8,257 nucleotides of DNA, taken from assembly GCA_003557805.1 (NCBI GenBank), contig PWNY01000156.1:1-8257 (forward strand), read 5' to 3'. Shown here one piece after another: positions 1 through 6,066 of this stretch. A model generated the notes under the pieces. The model was not told where the DNA came from. It was given only the letters and a program-made list of their open reading frames with translations, and searched no databases. Position 1 is the stretch's first letter. Every line of letters begins with the position of its first letter. The stretch comes from Bacteroidales bacterium. Lineage in GTDB: Bacteria; Bacteroidota; Bacteroidia; Bacteroidales; UBA7960. A program made the translations under genes and the position numbers.

Positions 1-378
1 CAGGATCACGGACGATCTTTATATGGGATGCGTATTGCAGTTTATAAAGCGTATCATGGTTATTATCAATCAGATATTGGAATAATAGGGGATTTCTCTA
101 AGTTTGGTCTGTTTTATGTAACAGGTTATTTGTGGTTGATTATTAAGGTTTTTAGGACAAAATTCAATACTGATTACGGCTATATTAAGTACTTTTTTCT
201 ACTTAATATTTTTACTTTGCCATTTGGAAGTGCAGGTCCATCAGGAATCGCTGCTATATGCGTTTTATTATATATTGTTGAGAAGAGTTTTTTCAACCTA
301 AAAGAAGGTAGCTTGGAGAACAATAATAATATAGAGTCATTAGATCAATTTTCTGAAAACTGGATGAAAAAAGAATAA
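1..378 (+). CDS. C-terminal fragment of a polysaccharide polymerase/ligase-like membrane protein
   Basis: The frame is open from base 1, so the start lies outside the window; 125 residues remain before the TAA at 376-378. Two hydrophobic stretches are visible, about residues 39-54 (GLFYVTGYLWLIIKVF) and 65-92 (a segment ending AAICVLLYIVEK), followed by a polar, Asn/Glu-rich cytoplasmic-looking tail. The motif YYQSDIGIIGDFSKFG resembles the loop before the last membrane segments of Wzy or WaaL-type O-antigen polymerases and ligases, where a short SDIGIIG-like sequence precedes a glycine-rich membrane helix. Such proteins act in the inner membrane on lipid-linked glycans. The glycosyltransferases nearby agree with this role. 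The first in-frame ATG (28) is internal to the conserved part and is unlikely to be the true start. The polymerase/ligase assignment is inference from topology and one loop. Confidence 0.6.
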   Translation, partial: QDHGRSLYGMRIAVYKAYHGYYQSDIGIIGDFSKFGLFYVTGYLWLIIKVFRTKFNTDYGYIKYFFLLNIFTLPFGSAGPSGIAAICVLLYIVEKSFFNLKEGSLENNNNIESLDQFSENWMKKE

Positions 379-379
379 A

Positions 380-411
380 AATCCACTGGCATCAAAAGGT
401 GCCAGTGGATT
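380..411 (-). terminator. Perfect 12-bp hairpin, terminator-like on the minus strand
   Basis: The arms AATCCACTGGCA (380-391) and TGCCAGTGGATT (400-411) are exact inverted repeats around an 8-nt loop. Read on the minus strand, the stem is followed by a T-rich run (TTTTATTCTTTTTT), the form of an intrinsic terminator. Read on the plus strand it is followed by TAAGGAGCAC, with no T-tract, although it starts one base after the stop of the upstream plus-strand gene. It may protect that gene's 3' end, but true termination is better supported for transcription arriving from the right. Confidence 0.75.
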
Positions 412-455
412 AAGGAGCACATTATCAGACTTTCACACAACGAATATAAAGACCA

Positions 456-508
456 TTCTTCTTCTTCTTCTTCTTCTTCTTCTTCTTCTTCTTCTTCTTG
501 TTGTTGTT
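456..508. repeat. Trinucleotide microsatellite (TTC)14 then (TTG)3
   Basis: Bases 456-497 are 14 perfect TTC units and 498-506 are three TTG units with a trailing TT. One strand is entirely pyrimidine over the TTC part. On the minus strand, one frame reads Asn3-Lys14 and continues NGLYIRCVKV to a stop at 425-427, 13 bases before the hairpin at 380-411, but this frame is blocked upstream by a stop at 548-550 and has no ATG. Other frames give Phe or Glu runs. I see no intact gene containing it. Tracts of this kind change length by slippage. Confidence 0.95.
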
Positions 509-509
509 A

Positions 510-760
510 GTTGGATTACCTATATGGTCAGAAACTCCAAAATCGATCTACTGTCGGACTGATGATCATCAATCTCCGTGGAGGTTCACCCGTGGCTGTA
601 ATGTTCCAGTCCGTGGAAATTTCCATCCGATGATCGGTTACCGCCTAGAGGAGCAGAAACTTGAAGTTATCTGTTCCAGATTGTGTATAGTCATTCCAGC
701 GTGAATGCTGATCACAGGTCAAGTGCCATTATTATATCCGAGGGCAGGACTGAAATTTAT
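510..760. other. GC-richer, palindrome-dense segment with no intact gene
   Basis: Bases 541-720 are about 47% G+C, against about 23% for 781-840 next to it. The segment carries several short palindromes: GATGATCATC (561-570), TGGAAATTTCCA (614-625), CCGATGATCGG near 627-637, and small stems such as CTCC-GT-GGAG. All three minus frames are broken by stops. One plus frame is open from a TTG at 498 to 704 (68 codons), but it begins inside the microsatellite and its product resembles no family I know. The composition and dense small stems could mean a structured RNA, a dispersed non-coding repeat, or a decayed insertion. On the minus strand the segment would run through the repeat into the terminator at 380-411. 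Its identity is not established. Confidence 0.5.
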
Positions 761-763
761 CCA

Positions 764-830
764 ATTATGTTTAATATTAGCTTTTTGCATATAATAAGCT
801 AATATTAATTAGCAATTAAGGAAACATAAT
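764..830 (-). terminator. Compound inverted repeat after the glycosyltransferase gene
   Basis: The inner arms (771-783, TTAATATTAGCTT; 796-808, AAGCTAATATTAA) are perfect over 13 bp. The outer arms ATTATGTTT (764-772) and AAACATAAT (822-830) add 9 bp, with a 13-nt bulge on one side. The structure starts one base past the stop codon of the minus-strand gene. It is almost all A/T and lacks a clean T-tract on the minus strand, so it may be a weak terminator or an mRNA 3'-end stabiliser. Confidence 0.55.
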
Positions 831-831
831 A

Positions 832-1926
832 TCAGCCAAAATAATTATTGGAAATATTCAAAAAATCTTTTGCACGATTATCCCAGGAATTGGAATCGGC
901 AAATTTTGACCGATTTTCAATAAGCGAATCATTGTTTTCTTCGGCTGCTTTCATAATCAATCCATAAAAGTCAGCACTTGAGTTATTTTTATAAATATAG
1001 ATAAACTTATCAGGGAAGGTCATGTAAGCTAAATTTGGAAGATCGCTTATCACAACAGGTTTACCTAAGGCAAAGTACTGCCAGAGCTTATTAGGAGTTA
1101 CTCCGTTACTGGCCCTGTTGATATCATAAGGAGCAATTCCAACATCAGCTTTGTTTATCGCTCTGTATAAATCAACCCCCTTTAGTATTCCTGTAAAAGT
1201 TATATTATCATTCTTTGAAACCTTTCTTTCAAAGTCTGTATCACGGGGACCAATGCACATAACTTTGATATTGCCTTTTGTCAGCAAATCATTTATCAGT
1301 TTATAGTTCATGTTTCTTCCACCGACATACATTAATACAACTGTGATTGTTTCAGACCGGTTAATTTTCTTAGGAGTAATATTAATATCTTTTAAACTTG
1401 GTCCACCCAATGGAACTAAGTATGAATTCGGGTTAATTCGTTTTAACTTATCTTCTAAATAACGTGCAGTGCCAATGCAAAAGGAGGCCTTTCTTATAAC
1501 ATAGTTTTCACATCTCTGATGGTATTTGTTTATCAACCAGTTTGAATACTTACCCATGCCGATAAAATCGTCATTGCAATAGTAAACGGCATCTTTTAAA
1601 TATTTATAGGTAAATGTTGCAGTAAAATCAAAGTTTATGCAATGGTCATAAGAAATATTTCTACAGATCCATTTAAATAACCATCTCTGATAAATTTCAT
1701 TTAAAACTGGTAGTCGGTGACGGAATTTGTGATTAATAGGGAATGAAGGCTCTACGACAGTAATATTGTTTTGTGGATTAAATAATCGCATTCTTGGAAA
1801 TCCGGTTTTATTTCTTGTAATAAATACAATATTATGGTTTTTGGACAAGGCAAAAGAAAGTTGATGTCTTGCCCTTGGAGGTTCTTCCCAACCTGTTATT
1901 GTGTTAATCAGGAAAGTCTTTTTCAT
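832..1926 (-). CDS. GT-B fold glycosyltransferase (GT4-like family)
   Basis: 364 residues, a usual length for a complete GT-B enzyme, which transfers a sugar from a nucleotide-sugar donor to a lipid-linked glycan at the cytoplasmic membrane face. Near the N-terminus, GWEEPPRARHQLSFAL (12-27) is the acceptor-side loop and helix. VYYCNDDF (114-121) and IGTARYLEDKL (151-161) follow, the latter common in this family before the domain junction. The C-terminal donor domain has VMCIGP (222-227), NITFTGIL (241-248) and ADVGIAPYDINR (260-271), then TPNKLWQYFALGKPVVISD (277-295), the nucleotide-sugar site. In this last motif Gln283 stands where many relatives have Glu or Asp. There is no signal peptide or membrane helix. 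The ATG at 1926-1924 is preceded by purine-rich AAGAGTGAGATA, and no earlier start is evident. It stands alone, divergent from the lipoprotein gene. Donor and acceptor cannot be read from sequence. Confidence 0.85.
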   Translation of the reverse strand: MKKTFLINTITGWEEPPRARHQLSFALSKNHNIVFITRNKTGFPRMRLFNPQNNITVVEPSFPINHKFRHRLPVLNEIYQRWLFKWICRNISYDHCINFDFTATFTYKYLKDAVYYCNDDFIGMGKYSNWLINKYHQRCENYVIRKASFCIGTARYLEDKLKRINPNSYLVPLGGPSLKDINITPKKINRSETITVVLMYVGGRNMNYKLINDLLTKGNIKVMCIGPRDTDFERKVSKNDNITFTGILKGVDLYRAINKADVGIAPYDINRASNGVTPNKLWQYFALGKPVVISDLPNLAYMTFPDKFIYIYKNNSSADFYGLIMKAAEENNDSLIENRSKFADSNSWDNRAKDFLNISNNYFG

Positions 1927-2392
1927 TATCTCACTCTTAATTGAATTTTTTGTTAAGGAATTTTTGCTGATAAAATACGAGTAATTACATGTATATGTAA
2001 AAGGTATTACTTGTTTTAGCTAAAATATCAGGATGCATATTAGAAATAGAATAACTATTATGCTAACAAACTAAAACTACAAAAAGTTAAATAGAATCTT
2101 AGTAATTCCCGATTAATTCAATAAAAAGAAATTTATTTCGGCTTTAAATAATATCCCGAAGCATATTTATCTATTTAATTCTACAAGAAAACTCCTCTAA
2201 TAGCAAGAAAGTGTTTTTATGCTATTGAAATTACATAATTGCATTTTTTTACAGAAAATGAAACAAAAATAATTGACTAACGTATCAGAATAAGTGATGA
2301 AAAGTTAAAATTCTTTGATGAATATATCCTGAATGGTGATTAATAGAATAAGTTTTTGTATTTGCAAAATTGTTAAAATAGAGATAATTATT
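1927..2392. other. Divergent intergenic region (466 bp)
   Basis: This A/T-rich stretch separates the start codons of two divergent genes and must hold both promoters. I found no good paired match to the Bacteroidetes promoter pattern (TTTG, about 19 bases, TAnnTTTG) in either direction. A short hairpin, TTACAT-GTAT-ATGTAA (1985-2000), lies about 60 bases upstream of the glycosyltransferase start and could be an operator, but six-base arms in such A/T-rich DNA are weak evidence. No gene or remnant was recognised. Confidence 0.5.
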
Positions 2393-3853
2393 ATGAGTAG
2401 AATGAAAATGTTTTTTTATTTGGTTGCAGGAATAATAGTCTTGTCTGGATGTACTAAAGAATTTGAAGATTATATTGATGTATTTGTTCCATCAACCTCT
2501 GATACTAGTCCTATAGATTCAACTGATATTAAAGAAGACTCTTCAGATTCCAAAGGGGATTATTCTAAATATTTTGGAAATCTACCTTATCAAATTCCCG
2601 ATATTAAGACAGCAGATGCTTTCGCATCCACAATTTATATCGACCCGGATTATACCGGAGGTAATTCAGATGGTAGTAAATCACATCCTTACACTAATTT
2701 AAATGACCTGTATTGGAAAGGAGGTATTCCCTCCAATACTGCATTTCTTATAAAACGGGGCACAATCCATCCGAGGATAGGAAGAAAATCAGGTGTATCA
2801 CCATCCTATTCTGAGGATATGATATGGAACAATAATTTCATTGGTCCCTACGGGACAGGAGACCGACCCATTGTTCGGGGCATTTGGGTTGCTGCTGATA
2901 GTGATGGTTTAACAATTAGAGACTTGAATATAAGCGCACCTTCATTTTCTGCTCATGAGAGTTTTGATATTATTATTAATCTATTTGGAGGTTTGTCAAC
3001 ACAGGGCAAAAGTAGTCCTAAGAATATTACAATTGCATATAACATTATTTGGGGACTTCATACCCCCGGCAAAAGCTGGACAAGCGGTTCACCATATCCT
3101 TATCCCAATATGGGAATAAGAGGAGGTGGTGAGAATACAGTTGTTTATCACAATCAAATTGGTAATGTAGGTGATAATGGAGTTTATTTAGGAGGCAGTC
3201 CAGGATTAATATTTGTTCGGAATGATGTAAGCAATGTCAACAGGAGGCAGTGGGGACGAGGACTCACTCCAGAGGAGACAAATCCCGGAGGACATCCCAG
3301 TGGCGGAGATGGGGCTATGTTTGTAGGCAATTTAACATGCAATTATATAGCAGGTAACTATTTCGATCCTGCAAGAAGTTATCGTACCGAGCATCCTGAT
3401 GGTTATGATTTTTGGAAGCATAGTATGTTGTTTAAGATGAAAGAAGGGGTACCAGTCACCAAGGCATTGATTGAGTGGAACACAATTATTGCACCTCCAG
3501 TTGGTACGGAAACAGGTCCGGCTCAATATATAGATTGTGAGCCAGGACTTGAATACAGGAATAATCTTGTTGCCCCAATGCGGGGACAGAAGAGTAATAC
3601 ATTAATAGCCGGTAACGGAGTAGCAAAAGCATTAGAGTATCCAGGAGAATACGGGATTAGAGATAATCATATAATAAGACGTAATCCAGACACAGATCAA
3701 AGTGTTGTATGGCCAGGTAGAGAGGATGAGGTTGTGGAAGCCGCTGGCAATATAATTTTTAGCTGTTGGGATAATTATGATAAGTTTCTAGATACAAATA
3801 ACTCTATGGGATCAGATATTGATCCGGATAATTTCTGGGGAGATATAGAATAA
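2393..3853 (+). CDS. Secreted lipoprotein, right-handed parallel beta-helix type
   Basis: 486 residues from the ATG at 2393. That start gives a classic lipoprotein signal: charged MSRMK, a hydrophobic core (FFYLVAGIIV) and lipobox LSGC, with the lipidated Cys at residue 20. An ATG at 2333 in the same frame would add 20 residues in front and spoil this signal. After the Cys comes a Ser/Asp/Thr-rich linker (about 21-60), then TIYIDPDYTGGNSDGSK (80-96), an entry strand that I associate with Bacteroidetes beta-helix proteins. Residues about 150-410 are rich in short Asn/Gly/Ile repeats (NITIAYNIIWG, NTVVYHNQIGN, LIFVRNDVSN, LTCNYIAGNYF, LEYRNNLVAP), typical rungs of a pectate-lyase-like helix. 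Such proteins are often polysaccharide lyases, epimerases or glycan-binding proteins at the outer membrane or surface. No catalytic residues can be assigned with confidence. KE just after the lipidated Cys-Thr may help outer-surface export, a weak inference. Confidence 0.8.
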   Translation: MSRMKMFFYLVAGIIVLSGCTKEFEDYIDVFVPSTSDTSPIDSTDIKEDSSDSKGDYSKYFGNLPYQIPDIKTADAFASTIYIDPDYTGGNSDGSKSHPYTNLNDLYWKGGIPSNTAFLIKRGTIHPRIGRKSGVSPSYSEDMIWNNNFIGPYGTGDRPIVRGIWVAADSDGLTIRDLNISAPSFSAHESFDIIINLFGGLSTQGKSSPKNITIAYNIIWGLHTPGKSWTSGSPYPYPNMGIRGGGENTVVYHNQIGNVGDNGVYLGGSPGLIFVRNDVSNVNRRQWGRGLTPEETNPGGHPSGGDGAMFVGNLTCNYIAGNYFDPARSYRTEHPDGYDFWKHSMLFKMKEGVPVTKALIEWNTIIAPPVGTETGPAQYIDCEPGLEYRNNLVAPMRGQKSNTLIAGNGVAKALEYPGEYGIRDNHIIRRNPDTDQSVVWPGREDEVVEAAGNIIFSCWDNYDKFLDTNNSMGSDIDPDNFWGDIE

Positions 3854-3949
3854 TAATTGATCTAATTATTAAAGTACACTTTATCATCCATATCACAGTG
3901 GAGGTATGAGGTATACAACCAGGGATATTATAGAGATATACCAATCTTA

Positions 3950-3990
3950 AAAAATGAGGATGAATATTTAATAGATTCATCCTCATTTTT
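3950..3990. terminator. Bidirectional intrinsic terminator between convergent genes
   Basis: The arms AAAAATGAGGATGAAT (3950-3965) and ATTCATCCTCATTTTT (3975-3990) are perfect over 16 bp around a 9-nt loop. The stem ends in T runs in both directions, so it can stop the plus-strand lipoprotein transcript and the minus-strand methyltransferase transcript. It lies 97 bp after the first stop codon and 52 bp after the second. A smaller A/T-only inverted repeat (3851-3871) overlaps the lipoprotein stop codon. Confidence 0.9.
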
Positions 3991-4041
3991 CAATATCAAA
4001 GTATCAACATTAAAAAAGGTTTTCTCCTAATTTGGGGTTTG

Positions 4042-4899
4042 TCAAGCAGTTTTACGAGTATCAACGGTTAGATTTTTTGCCCTAATAAACATAGTTGTAT
4101 GAGAATATGGTTTAATCTTCAAATAATAAAGTAATTTGGATTTATATCCAGACATAAAGAGTTTAACCACTTCTTTTCCAATTTTCATAAAACTATATTT
4201 TAATCCTGAATATTTTTTTATTTTTAATACTTCAAAATCAGTGCGTTCTAAAATTCCTACAACAATGCTTTCTGACGCAAAACTTAAATGATTTGGGAGG
4301 TAGAAAGGACGTAAATGATCTTTTGCATCCAATTCTGCTGTATCACCTGTTTGTAGAATAATCTCTCCATTAGGATTCAGTAGTCTTTTTAATGTTTTCA
4401 AAAAAGCAGGTGGATCAGGCAGATGTGAATATACATTCAATAATGAGATAACATCGTATTTCTCTTCATGATTAGCTAAGTCAAAATATGTAACATCTAA
4501 ACCTCTTCTTTGTGCAGATCTTTGTTTATATTCGTTTGGCTCAGTTCCTCTTACGGTAATTTTCCCGGAAAAGTACTTTTGAACAGCAATCATAAATTCT
4601 CCATGCCCGCACCCAACATCAAGCCATGTTTTTTTACCTCCTTTGTCCCCTTTAAATAAATCTTCCAGTATTGGGAGGTATTCAGAAATTTTACTTTTAT
4701 TAAACCTGCCTGTTACATTTAGTTTCTCGTCACCAAGATGCTTTCCCTGTTCATGCATATGTGAAATGTCAGTATCATCGGGTCTATTTTCAACAAAAAG
4801 AAGGGAGCATAAGTCGCATTTAACTAATATGTAACCATTTTCTTCAGCGTAGAAAGAGTGTTTTTCCGAGTTACAGTTGTAACATTTTGTTATTTTCAT
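4042..4899 (-). CDS. Class I SAM-dependent methyltransferase with N-terminal zinc-ribbon-like module
   Basis: 285 residues from the ATG at 4899-4897. The N-terminus carries Cys6-x2-Cys9 and Cys28-x2-Cys31 (CYNC ... CDLC), a four-cysteine knuckle seen before the catalytic domain in many sugar and glycan-locus methyltransferases. The Rossmann core follows: WLDVGCGHGEFM (92-103) is motif I for S-adenosylmethionine, GTEPNEY (118-124) gives the acidic end of strand 2, and YDVISLLNVYSHLPDP (148-163) is the motif IV/post-motif region. LPNHLSFAS (201-209) fits the Methyltransf_23-like C-terminal part. The product is cytoplasmic and probably methylates a nucleotide sugar, glycan or lipid intermediate; the acceptor is unknown. 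An ATG 36 bases upstream (4935) is in frame, but the added MCFNILIKNPPP does not fit the family, so 4899 is preferred. Neither start has a clear ribosome-binding site. Confidence 0.85.
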   Translation of the reverse strand: MKITKCYNCNSEKHSFYAEENGYILVKCDLCSLLFVENRPDDTDISHMHEQGKHLGDEKLNVTGRFNKSKISEYLPILEDLFKGDKGGKKTWLDVGCGHGEFMIAVQKYFSGKITVRGTEPNEYKQRSAQRRGLDVTYFDLANHEEKYDVISLLNVYSHLPDPPAFLKTLKRLLNPNGEIILQTGDTAELDAKDHLRPFYLPNHLSFASESIVVGILERTDFEVLKIKKYSGLKYSFMKIGKEVVKLFMSGYKSKLLYYLKIKPYSHTTMFIRAKNLTVDTRKTA

Positions 4900-5271
4900 A
4901 GGGGGTGGGTTTTTTATTAATATATTAAAGCACATTCAAGTAGGCTTTCTTTTCTTCTTTACCTGCCCTGCATTTTCGATTTGCTAAATCCAATTATACG
5001 GGTTCATTAGTGTTGCCTTTTGGTCTTAACCCCCTAATTAACTGGACAAAATTTGAGTTATTAGTTCAATTAATAATTGTTTCATACTGATTTTGCCTAA
5101 CAACTTATTTGCTTGTTTGAGTTAATAAGTAGCTCTAATAATTTATAACTATATTTTATAAATGTAATAGGATTTCTCTTAATTTACCAATATGTTATAT
5201 GTTATCTCCCCATCTTTTCTAAAATGCTACCTCTAGTTCAAAAAATGGATACATATTTCATGAGCGGAACA
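4900..5271. other. Intergenic, no gene recognised
   Basis: A/T-rich DNA upstream of the methyltransferase start. Every frame on both strands is broken by frequent stops. It must contain the methyltransferase promoter, but I could not place one. Around 5029-5052 the minus strand reads TTTTGTCCAGTTAATTAGGG, which has the look of an insertion-sequence end, but no partner copy was found. The right part may be the decayed tail of the IS66 remnant that begins further on. Confidence 0.45.
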
Positions 5272-5353
5272 TGGTTTGAGTTTATCAACAGCCATGTTGT
5301 TATCAGACACCGATTTACTATCAAATTTTAGCATACATAGCCTTAGGAAAACC
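5272..5353 (-). pseudogene. Possible C-terminal scrap of an IS66 TnpC transposase
   Basis: On the minus strand, one frame reads PKAMYAKI (to about 5324) and another, one frameshift away, reads KSVSDNNMAVDKLKP (5316-5272). IS66 transposases end with a block in which a KALxYA-like helix leads to an (I/V)DNNxAENxIRP-like sequence containing the last catalytic region. The order, strand and DNN core fit, and the clearer N-terminal remnant lies just upstream on the same strand. If right, the middle of the transposase is deleted. The match is short and interrupted, so this is tentative. Confidence 0.35.
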
Positions 5354-5426
5354 TCCCCCCTGATTTAGAAAGCCTTATAAAAAAAGCTCAAATACATAGA
5401 GAAAGTGAATAAGTTGTAATTTCCAT

Positions 5427-5740
5427 TTACATAATTTCGAACTTATGTTGATGTAAATCAAAAACCTTCAGTTTTCTGGCAACATATAATGCTCTTTTTT
5501 TAAACTCAACGACGCAGTTACAGAAACCAGGAGTGCAGGTTATTATTTTATCGCGAACTTCAACTTGTTCCAAAGTTTAACCCTTATGGCCATTTTGACC
5601 TCCTTTTCTGTTACCTTTATTTTTGGGGATAGCTGGTTTCAACGTTTTCTACTTATACCATCACTTGATGGTGGATTGTTGTTAATTTATCTTTTGCTAT
5701 CTAAACGTGATCCTAGGATTCCTATGCCCAAAACTTTATC
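5427..5740 (-). pseudogene. Decayed IS66-family transposase (TnpC), N-terminal part
   Basis: Translation of the minus strand recovers the IS66 TnpC N-terminal signature in pieces. From 5740 one frame reads VLGIGILGSRLDSKR, a stop (5689-5687), then NNNPPSSDGISRK (5683-5645), matching the family's leucine-rich helix and N-S-S-K-P-P-S-S-D-G motif. The frame then shifts near 5645, and the other frame continues with KPAIPKNKGNRKGGQNGHKG, a stop (5579-5577), and TLEQVEVRDKIITCTPGFCN, through KLKVFDL to a stop at 5429-5427. GGQNGHKG and the following Cys-rich zinc-finger stretch are hallmarks of IS66 transposases. Two in-frame stops and one frameshift make it non-functional. IS66 elements transpose by a DDE transposase. 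A hydrophobic reading frame on the opposite strand (5565-5765) is its antisense shadow, not a membrane protein. Confidence 0.8.
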
Positions 5741-6066
5741 ATACTGGAAAATGGTGCAAAAATAGTTTCTTTTGAATTCTGGACTCGTTGGAGATTAAAA
5801 TATATTTCTCTATTTTAGGTTATTTAAAAAATAAAACCAAAATTGGACTATCCGGTACCAGGGGATGTGGCTTTAACAAAGGACGCGGTTTTTATTATAC
5901 TAATTTCTCTAATGCAAAAACGGTTTATAATGTTGCTAATCGTGCTGATTTTCTCATAAGAGAATTATAGCATAAGATCACTGTCCGGAAATATTGCTGG
6001 AGTTCTTTGTGTTGAAAAGATGGTTTTTTATTCGAATTAAATTAACTCTTTAATTAATTCAAAGTT
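5741..6066. other. Gene-free stretch upstream of the GT-C gene
   Basis: The part next to the IS66 remnant may hold the transposase's first residues. A plus-strand frame from a TTG at 5788 is open for 60 codons to 5970 and would encode a Gly/Asn-rich peptide (containing GLSGTRGCGFNKGRGFYYTN). I do not recognise it. It lacks an ATG and a ribosome-binding site, and may be a fragment of an older gene or chance. The last hundred bases should hold the promoter of the next gene, but no good consensus match was found: a TTTG at 6006-6009 is followed 19 bases later by TA, without the rest of the -7 motif. Confidence 0.4.
6034..6060 (+). repeat. Imperfect A/T-rich inverted repeat before the GT-C start
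   Basis: GAATTAAATTAA (6034-6045) can pair with TTAATTAATTC (6050-6060) with one bulged A and a 4-nt loop. It ends 6 bases before the ATG at 6067, so in the mRNA it would occupy the translation initiation region. It could also be an operator. Low sequence complexity makes chance plausible. Confidence 0.35.

Noticed and set aside
498..704. A 68-codon plus-strand frame after the TTC repeat
   Set aside because: Its start codon is part of the TTG repeat, the product matches no family I know, and the region looks like non-coding, palindrome-rich DNA.
2264..2271. TATTTTTG on the minus strand as a Bacteroidetes -7 element for the glycosyltransferase gene
   Set aside because: No TTTG/TTG -33 partner sits at the right spacing, and it would leave a leader of more than 300 bases.
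2333..2392. Upstream ATG adding 20 residues to the lipoprotein
   Set aside because: The extension places charged and polar residues before the signal peptide. The ATG at 2393 gives a standard lipoprotein signal with the Cys at position 20.
3332..3526. A minus-strand 64-codon frame inside the lipoprotein gene
   Set aside because: It lies wholly within a well-supported plus-strand gene and shows no family signature.
4900..4935. Upstream ATG adding 12 residues to the methyltransferase
   Set aside because: The added residues do not resemble family N-termini, which begin just before the first CxxC pair.
5029..5052. TTTTGTCCAGTTAATTAGGG on the minus strand as an insertion-sequence terminal repeat
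   Set aside because: No inverted partner or associated transposase frame was found, and it does not match IS66 ends that I can recall.
5565..5765. A 66-codon hydrophobic plus-strand frame, apparently a small membrane protein
   Set aside because: It starts at TTG without a ribosome-binding site and is antisense to a clear IS66 TnpC remnant on the minus strand.
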